From Nelumbo lutea (taxonomy: Eukaryota > Streptophyta > Magnoliopsida > Proteales > Nelumbonaceae): a DNA stretch of 64,000 nucleotides. Both the position numbers and the translations under genes were made by a program. The DNA is taken from positions 119,424,999 to 119,488,998 of the forward strand of contig JAKGHH010000001.1 in NCBI GenBank assembly GCA_022828595.1, written 5' to 3'. The notes beneath the pieces were generated by a model. The model searched no databases. It had not been told where the DNA came from and saw nothing but the letters and a program-made list of their open reading frames with translations. Shown here in pieces: positions 36,401 through 46,978 of the stretch. Each line of letters begins with the position of its first letter. The first letter of the stretch is position 1.

Positions 36401-37092
36401 TAAAGTTTAATCTAGATTTCACAGAACTTTTGTCAACTTTCAACGGATAATCTCTTCTTCCTTATAGTGGATGAACTGAATAAAGTCCAATTTAAAGATT
36501 TTTCGAAGTGGATGAACTTTTGTCAACCAAGTTCCATTTTCCATGCCTCTCACTCCCACCACAGGCTTGGGCTAAAGATTTTTCGAAGAAATAGCCCATA
36601 GGCCCATTCATTCAACATTCAAATCAGTACATTCATCTCCTGTTTGAATAAGATTTGAGATTTCCATCGGATGAGTACAATGGGTTACTGTCAACTTGGC
36701 CAATCAATGAGCTTTTTTTCTATTACAGCTTCTAGTAACAAAAGCTAGGATTAAAGTATCGATATATGGGGCATATCGTATTAATTTCAAGTGCCATTGA
36801 TACATGAAATATAAGGAGTCTGAAGTTTTGAATGATTCAGAGGATAGAAGTCATCATCATCAGCTTGTCTTTCAATTATCAAGCTGAATATTTTTTAAAG
36901 ACATTTTTTTTGGTATTGTGGGTATTAATATTAGAGGACAGAGAGTCAAATAGACAGTTAATAATCAACTACAGACCTTCAACATTGACCTTCAAAATGC
37001 CTACAGGACCCGTCTTGGGAGCAATCATTGACATTCATTTGAATATGCACTATCCACACCCTATCCACAAGACACTACAGCTGGAACATTGA
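36401..37092. other. Spacer, no recognised feature
   Basis: No gene or bounded repeat recognised. Confidence 0.4.
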
Positions 37093-37395
37093 GGGCCTGT
37101 TCGTTTTTTGGATTTTGAGAGGGGGAATGTTAAAGTTTTTATTGACTAAGAAATCTATGTTCTTTTTTTTTTCAGATTTATGTGGGAATAGAGAAAAATT
37201 ATTTTCCTGGGCATCACTTTCATCTCACCTAGGAGAAAGTTACCAACACTTGGATGGGACAAAAATGTCCCTTTTAATAATGGATTTTAGTAAACTGTTT
37301 TATTTACCTGAAAAATAAAAGAACATAGATAAATGCATTTACCCGAATAAGTGCATTTATCTGGATAAATAATTGATCAAAATACGAACAATGCC
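37093..37395. mobile_element. Tourist-like MITE, about 300 bp
   Basis: The ends GGGCCTGTTCGTTTT and AAAATACGAACAATGCC are inverted. The 3-bp flanks are TGA and TTA, one mismatch. Confidence 0.6.
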
Positions 37396-37459
37396 TTAAT
37401 CTACTACCCACACCATACCCACAAGACATTACACTACGTCACCGATGCCTTGAGCCAGG

Positions 37460-37625
37460 ATCCCAAATCTCCTGCCCACGAGAACCCTGCCCACATTTAT
37501 TGCGGCCACACTTGGAGAGCATCTCATCCTTTGCATAGTATTATGCAGGGGGAGATGTACCCAATTCACGGGGGGTGGTGTATTGTGAGTAGGCGTGGGC
37601 AGGAGATCTGGAGTTGGATCTCCTA
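37460..37625. repeat. Palindromic repeat, family B3
   Basis: Close relative of 28950-29095, with an extra short insertion near its left end. Confidence 0.65.
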
Positions 37626-37792
37626 CACACTAAAACTATGCCCATCTGGCATCTAACTGGGGCCGGAAGTTGGAAATATCTTCATGGGGAGATATTCCTA
37701 ATATTCAGCTGGATGCTTGTGATAGCAGCATGACAGAGTTTCTGTGGCAGGAGATTCCGAGTGTTGTGGTTAAAAGATCCAGAGTATGTAAA

Positions 37793-38067
37793 CCATGGTT
37801 TTTAAAACTGGACCGGACCAGACAGTTGGACCGAAAAACTGGGAACCGGTCTGGTGACTGGTTCTGTTTTACCCCAGAACCGTTATGTCGCAAAAAACCG
37901 TTGATTTGTTCAACAAACCACTGACCCAGGGGATTGAACTATCTAATGGTTTTGGCCCTTTTTTATTTTTTTTGTCAGAATGAGCCATCCGTTTGGTTTG
38001 AACAATCGAACTGTTTGACCTGAGAACCGGACCCTGATTTGATGTATCATCCAGCTTTAAAAACCTT
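37793..38067. repeat. Family A dispersed repeat (good copy)
   Basis: It starts ATGGTTTTTAAAACTGGACC and ends GCTTTAAAAACCTTGC. GTAAAC occurs just outside both ends (TGTAAACCA left, TGTAAACAA right), a candidate 7-8 bp target duplication for the family. Confidence 0.65.
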
Positions 38068-38269
38068 GCTGTAAACAATTAAACATGGTATAATAAGCTT
38101 ATTCATCAAATGGGCTGTTTGGGCTCTTGGCCCTATTCAAAATTTCAAAAGGGGCAATTTAATTTAGGGCTGGGCTTGATTCCCATAAATCAATAATAGT
38201 TTGTGCTTTATGATACATTGGCTGTCTTCTTCTTCTTCTTTTTAAGTTGTAATAAAATGTGACAAACGT

Positions 38270-38557
38270 AGAGGTGATCATGTGCTGGGTCGAGCTCGGG
38301 TTTTCTACAAGGTAGTAACAACATTATGGCCTGCCTGAGCCCAGCCCGACCTGCACCTCAGGCCCATAATGTATGTCTAGGGCATCTATACTTGCCTGCT
38401 TATATCAATCAATATATATTTTTAAAAAACCTAAAACTTAAGTATAAATTTATATTTAAAATGGGTCTCTGCAAAAAAAAAAAAATCCACCCAGTATTGA
38501 AATTTCTTGGATAGGCCAGGCTAGGCAATGCAAACCCAGGCAGAAAACTTCACCCCT
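38270..38557. repeat. Possible MITE with AGAGGTGATCA/TTCACCCCT ends
   Basis: Short inverted ends flank GGGTCGAGCTCGGG and GGCCAGGCTAGGC phrases. No matching flanks. It abuts the MITE at 38560-38653. Confidence 0.4.
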
Positions 38558-38559
38558 AA

Positions 38560-38653
38560 GATTATGTTTGGTTTGAAGGAAAAAACAGAAAAAGGTAGGG
38601 AATCCTAGGTTTGTATGGATTTTCCTACCTTTTTCTTAAAATCAAACACAGCC
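38560..38653. mobile_element. Short Tourist-like MITE (94 bp)
   Basis: GATTATGTTTGGTTTGAAGG faces TTAAAATCAAACACAGCC; inner GGTAGG and CCTACC phrases also pair. TAA flanks both sides (38557-38559, 38654-38656). Confidence 0.7.
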
Positions 38654-39256
38654 TAAACAAAAGGCAAACTCATCCTACTTATAGTTATACATAGAATTAA
38701 TTTTGAAACCATCAATAACTTTGTTAAATCCCATCTTACACATCTCTATGTAAAACGTGCTAGTTTCAAAATTTGATTTTATCGAAATTGATATTCTTGG
38801 TGTGTTACTAATTTCTTTTGTGCTCAGTTTATTTATTTTTAAATAATGTATTAGGATCTATTTTGATAGGATTGTAAATTGTAATTATTTTATTTTATTT
38901 TTTTAAATGGAATGAAATAAAAATAAAAATAAAGAATTAACATCAAAAAATAAATTGGCAGGGAGTGGGGTCCATGGGGGATGGGGATCATGGGCTAAGC
39001 TAAGCTTTTATTTTTTTTTCAAAAAATTAGAATTAAATAAAAATAAAAAATAAAGAGTAAATTTTTTAAACTATCGCTACTGTTTAGCATAATGACACAT
39101 GATACCCTATTGTTTAGCTATTATCTTGCGGTACCCTTAAGTTTTCTAACTGTCATTTGCCAACTGGTCTGTTTCATTTCCACCGAGACCAGTGCAGTGG
39201 CAGCGGCAACGGCAACGGAAACGGTGTTCACAGAAATTACAAAGAGAGAGAGAGAG

Positions 39257-40491
39257 ATGGGGTTTGAATTGTTGCTTCTAACAATGGTGCTTCTGTGCTC
39301 TTGCAGTGTAGTCTCAGCCGCCAGCCACACCTCTACATGCCCCATGGACATGGGCTATGTGAAAGCCCCATGGGACTCCTCATCGTGCTCGAGCTTCCCA
39401 AGGAACAACACCAACTACTGCCAGACTCTGCTCAGCCTCTTCGGCATCGCTCTGTCTGTACGCATCAAGGAGACCTCCCTCTTCCTCTGCCTGCATATCC
39501 GACTTCCAATCCAAGCTGGATTCTCTCTCTCCCTTCTGATCTCGCCTCAATCTGCTTCAGCCCGAGCCAGTTCGTTGCAAGCCACCAACTCTGTGCCGGT
39601 ATTAATACTAAACAAGACTGGCTCGACAAGCTTGGGCCCTCCACTGCACTCGACACGGCGTGCCAATCCGATCTCAGCATCGGCACCGCCTGCGATGCCT
39701 GCGTCGCTGTTGGGTTCAAGGTTCAGGCCAGACTAGTTTCCATCGATGGCAATAAAACCCATTCCGTTGATTGCTTCTATTTCACAGTTATCTGTGCTGC
39801 TGCCTTTGTGAATGAGTATGGACCCGAGAGCACGCAAGCTGCCTGTATATTTCGGCTGCCACTGGCCATATCTACAGATAGCAAGAAGCACCCGGCTCTT
39901 GTTTTTGCTTTGACTGGTGCTGGAACTGCTGCTTTCCTTATGTCTTGCTTTCTGGGTTTGTATCTCTGGTTCAAGCGGTGGAGGAACGCGGCTAATTTGG
40001 AGGAGACCAGCTCCAAGCGCCGGCTACGACCCAACACTGTGTCAGTCTGGTTCAAGATCGGGGAGCTAGAGAAGGCTACAGATAATTTCTCACAAAAGAA
40101 TTTGATTGGACGTGGTGGGTTCGGTGTTGTTTACAAGGGGACCTTATTAGATGGAACTCTTGTTGCTGCGAAGAAGATCATAGAACCAGATTTTCAAGGG
40201 GATGCAGAGTTCTGCAATGAAGTTGAGATCATTAGCAATTTGAAGCACTGGAATCTGGTCCCCCTCAGAGGCTGCTGTGTGGCTGATGAGACTGATGAAG
40301 AGAGAGGAAAACAGAGGTATCTTGTGTATGAATTCATGCCCAACGGGAACCTTGATGATCATCTCTTCTACCCATTCAATGATCATAGCAATAGTAGCCA
40401 GCAATCTCTCAGTTGGCCTCGGAGAAAGAGCATGATCTTGGATGTGGCAAGGGGCTTCTGCTTTGCTCTCTGCAGGTCTGCGTTGGATTAG
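39257..40491 (+). pseudogene. Truncated, frameshifted receptor-like kinase fragment (At1g11050-like)
   Basis: The ATG at 39257 opens a signal peptide (MGFELLLLTMVLLCSCSVVS) and an extracellular domain with CPMDMGYV and CQTLLSLFGIAL. The frame then breaks at about 39466-39500 and continues one frame over through the Cys-rich part (GTACDACVAVGFKVQA, VDCFYF). A transmembrane helix lies at about 39890-39975. The kinase domain starts with the P-loop IGRGGFGVVYKG at 40105 and the VAAKK lysine near 40171. Sequence similarity ends after MILDVARGF, before the HRD catalytic loop; foreign sequence then runs to a stop at 40489-40491. This family is normally intronless and about 600 residues long. Changes at conserved sites (VAVKK to VAAKK, KHRNL to KHWNL) fit relaxed selection. 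It cannot encode an active kinase. It lies inside the MULE, so I read it as a captured fragment. Confidence 0.85.
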
Positions 40492-40752
40492 GAATCGAAG
40501 AGACAATCGGTGTAAACCAACAGCAACAACCCTGTCATGGGAGACAGGGTTCTTACTGCAACTCCACCATCCACTAGCTTTGATTTGATATTTTTATAAT
40601 TTTTTTTTGTCACTAGAAAATCCAAAAGATCTCTACGGCAGGTGCTGGCGGTGCTGCTAGCAGCCGCTCAAAACCATTGAATTTAGTGGAGTTCAAACCC
40701 TTTTGGACTCTAGGGAAGTTCAGCTCAGATGAGCTTTTAGCTGAGCTCAACA

Positions 40753-40862
40753 ATGGCGGAAAAGAACATTTCTACCTCCATTTCCATGGCTCCTCTGTTC
40801 TTGCTCTTCTTTTGCTTCTCTGCATTGTCTTCACCACAGAGTGGAGCTTTTGGGTTTGAAAG
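40753..40862 (+). pseudogene. Captured first exon encoding a signal peptide
   Basis: An ATG at 40753 begins MAEKNISTSISMAPLFLLFF, followed by CFSALSSPQSGAFGFE, and reaches AG/GTTAGG at 40862. This looks like the first coding exon of a secreted protein, cut at its donor site. The parent family is not certain; an aspartic-protease-like start is possible but unproven. It lies inside the same MULE, downstream of the kinase fragment. Confidence 0.45.
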
Positions 40863-41296
40863 GTTAGGGTTTTAATGAACCAGCATCTCTTCCCCTTTTC
40901 TCTATTTTATTTTGAAAATTTGAAGAAGAAGTCACTAGCAAAAGTGGTCCGATACAGACGACAACAGTGGTGGTGATGGCGGTGGAGAAACAGGGAGTGA
41001 AATGGTTGCAGAGTGGTTCACTGTAGCTACTGCTAGGGAGAGGGACGGTGAAGAAGAAGGGAGAGGGATGAAAGGCAAAATTGGGTTTTGAAAAAAAATT
41101 GTACATCACGTGGTGTCACGTGTATGAATTTTGATGGAACATTAACAAATATTAATGGCAGGGGTAGAGCTAGTCAATTGTCAGAAAACTTAAGGGTACC
41201 ACAAGATAATAGCTAAACAATAGGGGTACCCGGTGTCATTACACTAAATAGTAGGGGTAGTTTAAGATATTTTACCCAAAATAAAATGAACTTGAA

Positions 41297-41385
41297 ATCA
41301 TAAAATAAATTGGTGGAGAGTGGGGTCCATGGGGGATGGGAATCACGGGCTAGGCTAGGCTTTTTATATGTTTTCAAAAAATTTG
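41297..41385. repeat. Direct-repeat unit R flanking the Pack-MULE (second of three copies)
   Basis: ATAAATTGG-G-GAGTGGGGTCCATGGGGGATGGG followed by GGGCTAGGCTAGGCTTTTT matches about 38945-39040 and, less completely, 50963-51030. The first two copies also share the TTTTCAAAAAATT tail. Confidence 0.7.
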
Positions 41386-41460
41386 TGGAAAGGCAAAGAA
41401 CACCGACAACATAGAGGACTCAAGCTCGTCTAGACAAAAGAACAACAACAACACAGAGTA

Positions 41461-41854
41461 CTAGGGGTGTCAATGAACCAGTTTTGGGTTGGACTCCATC
41501 CAAATCAAAATTCTTTTGGACGGATTGGACACACCAATAAGACATGTTGAATTTGGATGGACTGGACGGACCATTGTGATATATTGGATTGGACCTGGTT
41601 CATCCATAATGAATTTATATTGGATTGAGCCAATATCTGATCCATTGATAGAAGATAAGAACATAAGTGTCAATGGACTAAGTTTGATTTGAAACCAATC
41701 TAAATTAATAGGAATTTGAACAGATTGGATAGTCTTTGGACTGGTCCAAAATGGTCCAAAATATTCATTGGACTGGATTAGACCAAGTCCATTTGTAATT
41801 GACTCACATTGGACTGGACCAGATTGGACCAAATCCAGTCCAATTGACACCCCT
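41461..41854. mobile_element. Non-autonomous hAT-like MITE (394 bp)
   Basis: Sister of 5364-5753. The ends CTAGGGGTGTCAATG and CCAATTGACACCCCT are inverted. The flanks ACAGAGTA (41453-41460) and ACAGAGCA (41855-41862) form an 8-bp duplication with one mismatch. It separates two copies of an AGAACACCGACAACATAGAG phrase. Confidence 0.75.
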
Positions 41855-41919
41855 ACAGAGCACTCAAGCTTGTCTAGGCAAAAGAACACCGACAACATAG
41901 AGCACGCAAGTTCCTCCTC

Positions 41920-41922
<3 letters not shown>

Positions 41923-41960
<38 letters not shown>
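41923..41960 (+). repeat. (CT)n microsatellite
   Basis: About 19 CT units, preceded by TCC repeats. Confidence 0.95.
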
Positions 41961-41963
<3 letters not shown>

Positions 41964-42081
41964 TCACTCACTCTCTCACACACCTCAAAGGCTCAAATGT
42001 AGAGACACCAATCACTAATGTGCTCTCTACTACCTGGGATCCAACCTCACTACTTCCTCACATTCCCTTACGGCCTTGCCC

Positions 42082-42436
42082 TGTTAAGGAAAGCTCTCCA
42101 GAAGGTAACTCCACAAGACTGGTAGTTACCAATGGAGGCTCTCAGTCCAGAATAGCAGCTGCTAATAACGGATCTTTAGCAGTTGCCAATGAAAGATCTC
42201 CTCCAAGAAAAGCAGTTACTAATGAAGGATCTAACACAGATTTAGCAACCACTAAATTAGAAAGAAGAATTAATTAGCAATCTTTGTACATAGGCAATTG
42301 CCTATTCTATTCTTAGTTTCTTTCATTATTCTTTGATCTTTGTGTATATATACTATACCCATCTCAGCCTGGTTGACAGGTCAAGTAATATAACAATTCT
42401 TTTATTTTATACTTTCTCTCTTCTACAATTTTATCT
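42082..42436 (+). repeat. 5' LTR of the copia element
   Basis: It begins TGTTAAGGAAAGCTCTCCAG and ends in ACAATTTTATCT. The shared sequence with the 3' LTR extends to TTTTATCT, which defines the right edge better than the internal CA. A TATA-like GTGTATATATACTATACCC lies near 42340-42360. Confidence 0.85.
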
Positions 42437-42449
42437 TGGTATCAGAGCT
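42436..42449 (+). other. Primer binding site (initiator tRNA-Met)
   Basis: TTGGTATCAGAGC follows the 5' LTR directly. TGGTATCAGAGC is the standard plant copia match to the 3' end of initiator methionine tRNA. Confidence 0.92.
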
Positions 42450-42450
42450 T

Positions 42451-43233
42451 ATGGCATCTCACAGTGCTAATTCATTTGAAGCTATGAGCTCTAACTCTTA
42501 TGATCTTCAGAACATGACTATTATAGTAGCCATGAACTCCATTCCCAACATTTCTCAATATTTCACCATCAAGCTGAATGGAGAAAAATTTCTTCTATGG
42601 AGGGCTCAACTTCTGCTAGTTCTCTGGGCCTACAAACTGATGGGCTTGATTGATGGTTCAGCCAAGGCACCACCAGGAGAAATTCTAGATCCCAATGATG
42701 GTAGTAAGAAAATTCTTAACCCAAACAATTCTTCATGGGTGCAATTGGACCAGCTCGTTTTAAGTTGGCTTGTTGCATCTCTGACAGAGGGTGTATTAGC
42801 CCAAGTTGTTGGACTGTCTATTGCAACCGAAGTCTGGAGTGTTCTAGAGAGATCGTTTTCTTCTCACTCACGATCTAGGGTGCTATGACGAAGGTGGTAG
42901 TTATAAAATCTTAAGAAAGGCAATCTGTCCATAAGTGAGTATGTTCAGAAAGCAAAAACTATTGCAGACAATTTGTTTGCTGTTTCTAAATCGGTAGCTA
43001 AGGAAGACCTTGTTCTTTATGTTTTATTTGGACTAGGAAGTGAATATGAATCTCTCATCACTACTATTACTAATAGAACTGATCCTGATCAGTTAGGCAT
43101 GAATGATGTTCTTGGTCTACTACTTAGCCTTGAATCTTGGCTTGTTCAGCATAATTTTTCTAGAGAAGCTCCCAATGCCAATATAACTGGAAATAACAAT
43201 AATAATGGCAAGAATAGTAATACAAATTCTTAG
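42451..43233 (+). pseudogene. copia gag remnant
   Basis: An open frame from ATG 42451 to 42888 contains the plant copia gag N-terminal region (LNGEKFLLWRAQL, LVLSWLVASLTE). After a break near 42885-42910 the reading continues in another frame (QKAKTIADNLFAVSKSVAKE, VLYVLFGLGSEYESLITTI), ending at a stop at 43233 in an Asn-rich linker. This is a non-functional capsid gene. Confidence 0.88.
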
Positions 43234-46200
43234 TTTCAGAATAACAAAGGGAACTATGGCCACAACAGAGGCAGGGGGTGTTGCAATCAGTCTGGACGAG
43301 GACAAGGTCGAGATAGAAGTAATACAATTGTCTGCCAAGTATGTAACAAACTTGGCCACAATGCACTCAAGTGCTACAAACGGTACAACCTCTCGTATCA
43401 AGGAGAATATAACAATACTTCTCCAGATCCTGCGGCTGCGTTTCATAGTGGTATGTCTTCCTACAATGGCCCAATAGCTAATTTCGACCCTACTTGGTAC
43501 CCTGATAGTGGAGCAACTCATCACATGACTTCAGATGCTGATAACTTATAGAACAAGTCTAAATTTTTGGGTATGGACCAAGTGAAAGTTGGTAATGGTG
43601 AAAGTTTGACAATTAAGAGTATTGCTTATTCTTCATTAAATTATGATCATTATCAGTTTAATCTGAAAAGTATTTATCATATTTCTGCCCTAACAAAGAA
43701 TTTGATTTTTGTTATATAATAATTTAGTATTTGAATTTCACCCAAATTTCTTTTTATTGAAAGATCATATGGGGAGAATTTTACTTAGAGGACCCAGTAG
43801 AGATGGACTTTATCAGTTCCCGGGAGCCAATGATGACAAAGAAAAATCCGCTGATGCACTTCTTGGAGAAAGAGCCTCTTTCCAGGATTAGCATCATCGC
43901 TTAGGACATGCATCGTTGAAAATAGTTAAATTAGTAATTTTTAAATTTGGTTTACCTTATTCAGGACATATGAATGATCATTTTGTTTGTGAGTCTTGCT
44001 AATTAGGCAAAGCACGTCACTTAAATTTGCCAATTTCTTCTAGTAATGTCTTTCGACCTCTAGAGCTAATTTATTCAGATGTGTGGGGACCCGCCCTAGT
44101 TTTGTCTACAAAAGGCTATAAATATTATGTTTTGTTTATGGATGCATATTCAAAGTTTTCTTCAATTTATCCACTTGAAAGGAAATAAGATGTGTTTGAT
44201 GCTTTTATTAAATTTAAGAGACATGCTGAAAATCTATTTTCTACTAAAATTAAGATGTTTCAAAGTGATTGGGGAGGAGAGTTTAAAAAATCATCCCCCT
44301 TCTTGGATAGTGAAGGAATTTCACACAAGGTGAGCTGTCCTCATACTCATGAGCAGAATGGAAATGCTGAAAGGAAACGTCAGCATATTATTAAGTCCAC
44401 TCTCTCTACTAGCGTCCTCCTCTCTCCCCAAATCCTTCTGGGTCAAAGCAGTAGAAACTGTAGTGTTTCTCATTAACCGGTTGCCTACTCTAACACTTGA
44501 TAGTCTCTCTCCTTATGAAAAGTTGTTTGGTCAAAAATCTGATTATTCTATATTACAAAGTTTTGGTTATGTTTGCTATCCCTTTATTTGACCATATAAC
44601 AAGCACAAGATGGACTAAGATTTGTTAGATGCATTTTTGTTGGATATAGTTCCTCTCATAATGGGTACAAGTGCTATAATCCAGTCACTTCACAATAAAT
44701 TTTTGCAAGACACGTGGTTTTTGATGAGAAACAATTTCTAGGACTCTCTCAAGAGAAGAATTTTTTTGAACCTTTGAATTTGACACCAGTCACCTTGCTA
44801 CTCATTCCTTCAGTAACTAATGCGCAAGAGAATGATATCCCCTCTCATGACTCTCCATCTCTTGAACAAGGTATAACTGCAAATTCATCTTCCACTGATA
44901 TTAATGAGTCTTTATCTTATGATGATAATCAGACAGCTCAGCCACGACAGAGAACATGGCTGATTCAAGATATTCACGACACTAGACCTGTTGTTCCTAC
45001 TTCGGCTATACGGACACATTCTATGATTACTCGTTCCATGAGTTCCCACCATGCGCAAAATATCACAAGGTATCCCTTACTTGAAGGACTACTCTTAGGC
45101 ATCCATGTCTGCACACTGGCGCACTGCTATGGCATCTGAATTTCATTCTCTCATACAGAATGGTACGTGGCAGCTTGTTCCTTATGATTCTTCTGTGAAT
45201 GTTATTGGTTCTAAGTGGGTGTAAAAAATTAAAAGAAAACTTGATGGTTCTGTGGAACGATACAAAGCCAGACTAGTAACTAAGGGTTTCTCTCAAGTTC
45301 CTGGTGTCGACTTCACTGATACTTTCAGCCCTGTTGTTAAGCCAGCCATTATCTGAACGGTTTTATCTTTGGCCACCTCACAAGGCTGGGACATTAAGCA
45401 GTTGGATGTTCACAATGCCTTTTTGAATGGATTTATTCAAGAAAATATTTATATGAAACAACCCTGGGGTTTTGAGGATCAGACACATTCAGATTATGTC
45501 TACAAGATTAAAAAGGCTCTTTATAGTCTTCGTCAAGACCCTCGGGCCTGGTTCTCATTACTTAGTAGCAAACTTCATGATCTTGGTTTCAGAAACTCTC
45601 AGTGTGATCCCTCTCTCTTCATCTACACCAAAAACAATATTTCTCTATATATTTTGGTTTATGTCAATGGTTATTATTACTAGTTCTTCTGTTGCTCATG
45701 TTTCTCAACTCATTTTGGATTTTTCTCGGAGTTTTCTCTTAAGGATCTCAGATCTCTGCACTATTTTCTTGGAGTAAAAGCTCATTAAGACAAGACTGGG
45801 CAGTTTCTTTTTCAAAGGTGTTACATTCTGGATCTCCTACAGAAAACTAATCTGGTAGGCTTTAAACCCTTGACCACACCTATGGCTCCCACATCTAGAT
45901 TATCTAAATTTCAGGGAGACCCACTTCCTGATCCTACTCAGCATCGCAACATTGTTGGGGTCCTATAGTATGTGACACTTACACGTCCAGATGTGGCATT
46001 TGCGGTGAACAAAGCTTGTCAGTTTCTTTAGAAGCCGACCAATGATCATTGGACGGCAGTGAAACGCATTCTGTGTTATCTCAAAGGTACAATTGAGCAT
46101 GGGCTATTTTTTTGCATCTAATTCTCTTGGGTATTTAGTTGCTTTTTCATATGCTGATTGGGCCGATTGCCCTGATGACTGTCGGTCTACTAGCAGCTAT

Positions 46201-46610
46201 GGTAATTTTCTTGGGTCTCATTTAATCTCATAGAGTGCAAAGAAATAGCCTACCATTGTTTGTTATAGAACTAAAGCTGAATTTCACTTATTAGCTAACT
46301 CCACAACAGAATTACTGTGGCTTCAATCTCTACTATGAGATTTTAGCATTCGTCAATCTGTTCCGCCTATTCTTTTCTGTGATAATATTGGTGCCACATA
46401 CCTGACAACACATCCAATGTTTCATGCTCGTACCAAGCACATCGAAGTGGAATTTCATTTTTTGCGTGATCATATTCTCCATAAAAATCTGGATGTTCGA
46501 TATATCTCTACTGATGATCAATTGGCCGATATCTTTACCAAACCTCTTGCTTCGGTTTGGTTTGGTTTTCTTCGGTCTAAGCTTCATGTGCTTCCAACCC
46601 AGTTTCGCTT
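43234..46610 (+). pseudogene. copia pol remnant (zinc knuckle, protease, integrase, RT, RNase H)
   Basis: A CX2CX4HX4C zinc knuckle lies at 43333-43374. The protease motif DSGATHH is at about 43504. The integrase HHCC zinc site runs from about 43891 to 43999, with a stop right after CESC. DDE residues lie near 44079, 44270 and 44375. The reverse transcriptase region starts near 45125 (EFHSLIQNGTWQLVP) and contains [17 protein letters not shown] and LDVHNAFLNG. Its catalytic box at 45660-45671 reads YVNG instead of YVDD. The RNase H region (YADWADCPDD-like) and the terminal HIEVEFHFLRDHI lie at about 46150-46480. Stops such as those after SDADNL, SKWV and PAII, plus several frameshifts, show long decay. 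Confidence 0.9.
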
Positions 46611-46619
46611 GAAGGGGCA
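46611..46619 (+). other. Polypurine tract
   Basis: GAAGGGGCA directly precedes the 3' LTR, the expected plus-strand primer position. Confidence 0.75.
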
Positions 46620-46978
46620 TATTAAGGAAAGCTCTCCAGAAGGTAACTCCACAGGACTGGCAATTACCAATGGAGGCTCTCAATCTAGAATAACAGCTAA
46701 TAATAAAGGATCTTTAGCGGTTGCCAATGAAAGATCTCTTCCAAGAAAAGTAGTTACTAATGAAGGCTCTCACACAAATGTAGCAACCACTAAATTGGAA
46801 AGAAGAATTAATTAGCAACCTTTGTACATAAGCAACTGCCTATTCTATTCTTAGTTTCTTTTATTATTGTTTGATCTTTGTGTATATATATACTATACCC
46901 ATCTCAACTTGGTCAAGGTCAAGTAATACAACAATTTTTTTTTTTTTTTTTTACTTTCTATCTTCTACAATTTTATCT
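46620..46978 (+). repeat. 3' LTR of the copia element
   Basis: It starts TATTAAGGAAAGCTCTCCAG, where the expected first TG has mutated to TA, and ends ACAATTTTATCT. It differs from the 5' LTR by scattered substitutions and a longer poly-T run near 46935-46952. Confidence 0.85.

Larger units (their letters stand above)
39056..41277. mobile_element. Pack-MULE-like element carrying receptor-kinase and signal-peptide fragments
   Basis: The terminal arms of about 110 bp are inverted. The left contains CTACTGTTTAGCATAATGAC and TAGCTATTATCTTGCGGTAC; the right contains GTACCACAAGATAATAGCTA, GTCATTACACTAAATAGTAG and the end TTTTACCC. The flanks AAAATAAAG and AAAATAAAA could be a 9-bp duplication, but they are low complexity. 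Between the arms lie two coding fragments (39257-40491 and 40753-40862). No transposase is seen. Copies of a 60-85 bp sequence containing GTGGGGTCCATGGGGGATGG stand just outside both ends (about 38945-39040 and 41297-41385). Confidence 0.75.
42082..46978 (+). mobile_element. Decayed Ty1/copia LTR retrotransposon
   Basis: Two LTRs (42082-42436 and 46620-46978) enclose a primer binding site, gag, zinc knuckle, protease, integrase, reverse transcriptase and RNase H in copia order. The flanking 5-mers TGCCC and CGCCC differ at one base, so a 5-bp target duplication is likely. The coding region has many in-frame stops and frameshifts, and the reverse transcriptase YVDD box has become YVNG, so the element cannot be autonomous. 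The LTRs differ at many single bases, so the insertion is not recent. Confidence 0.93.
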
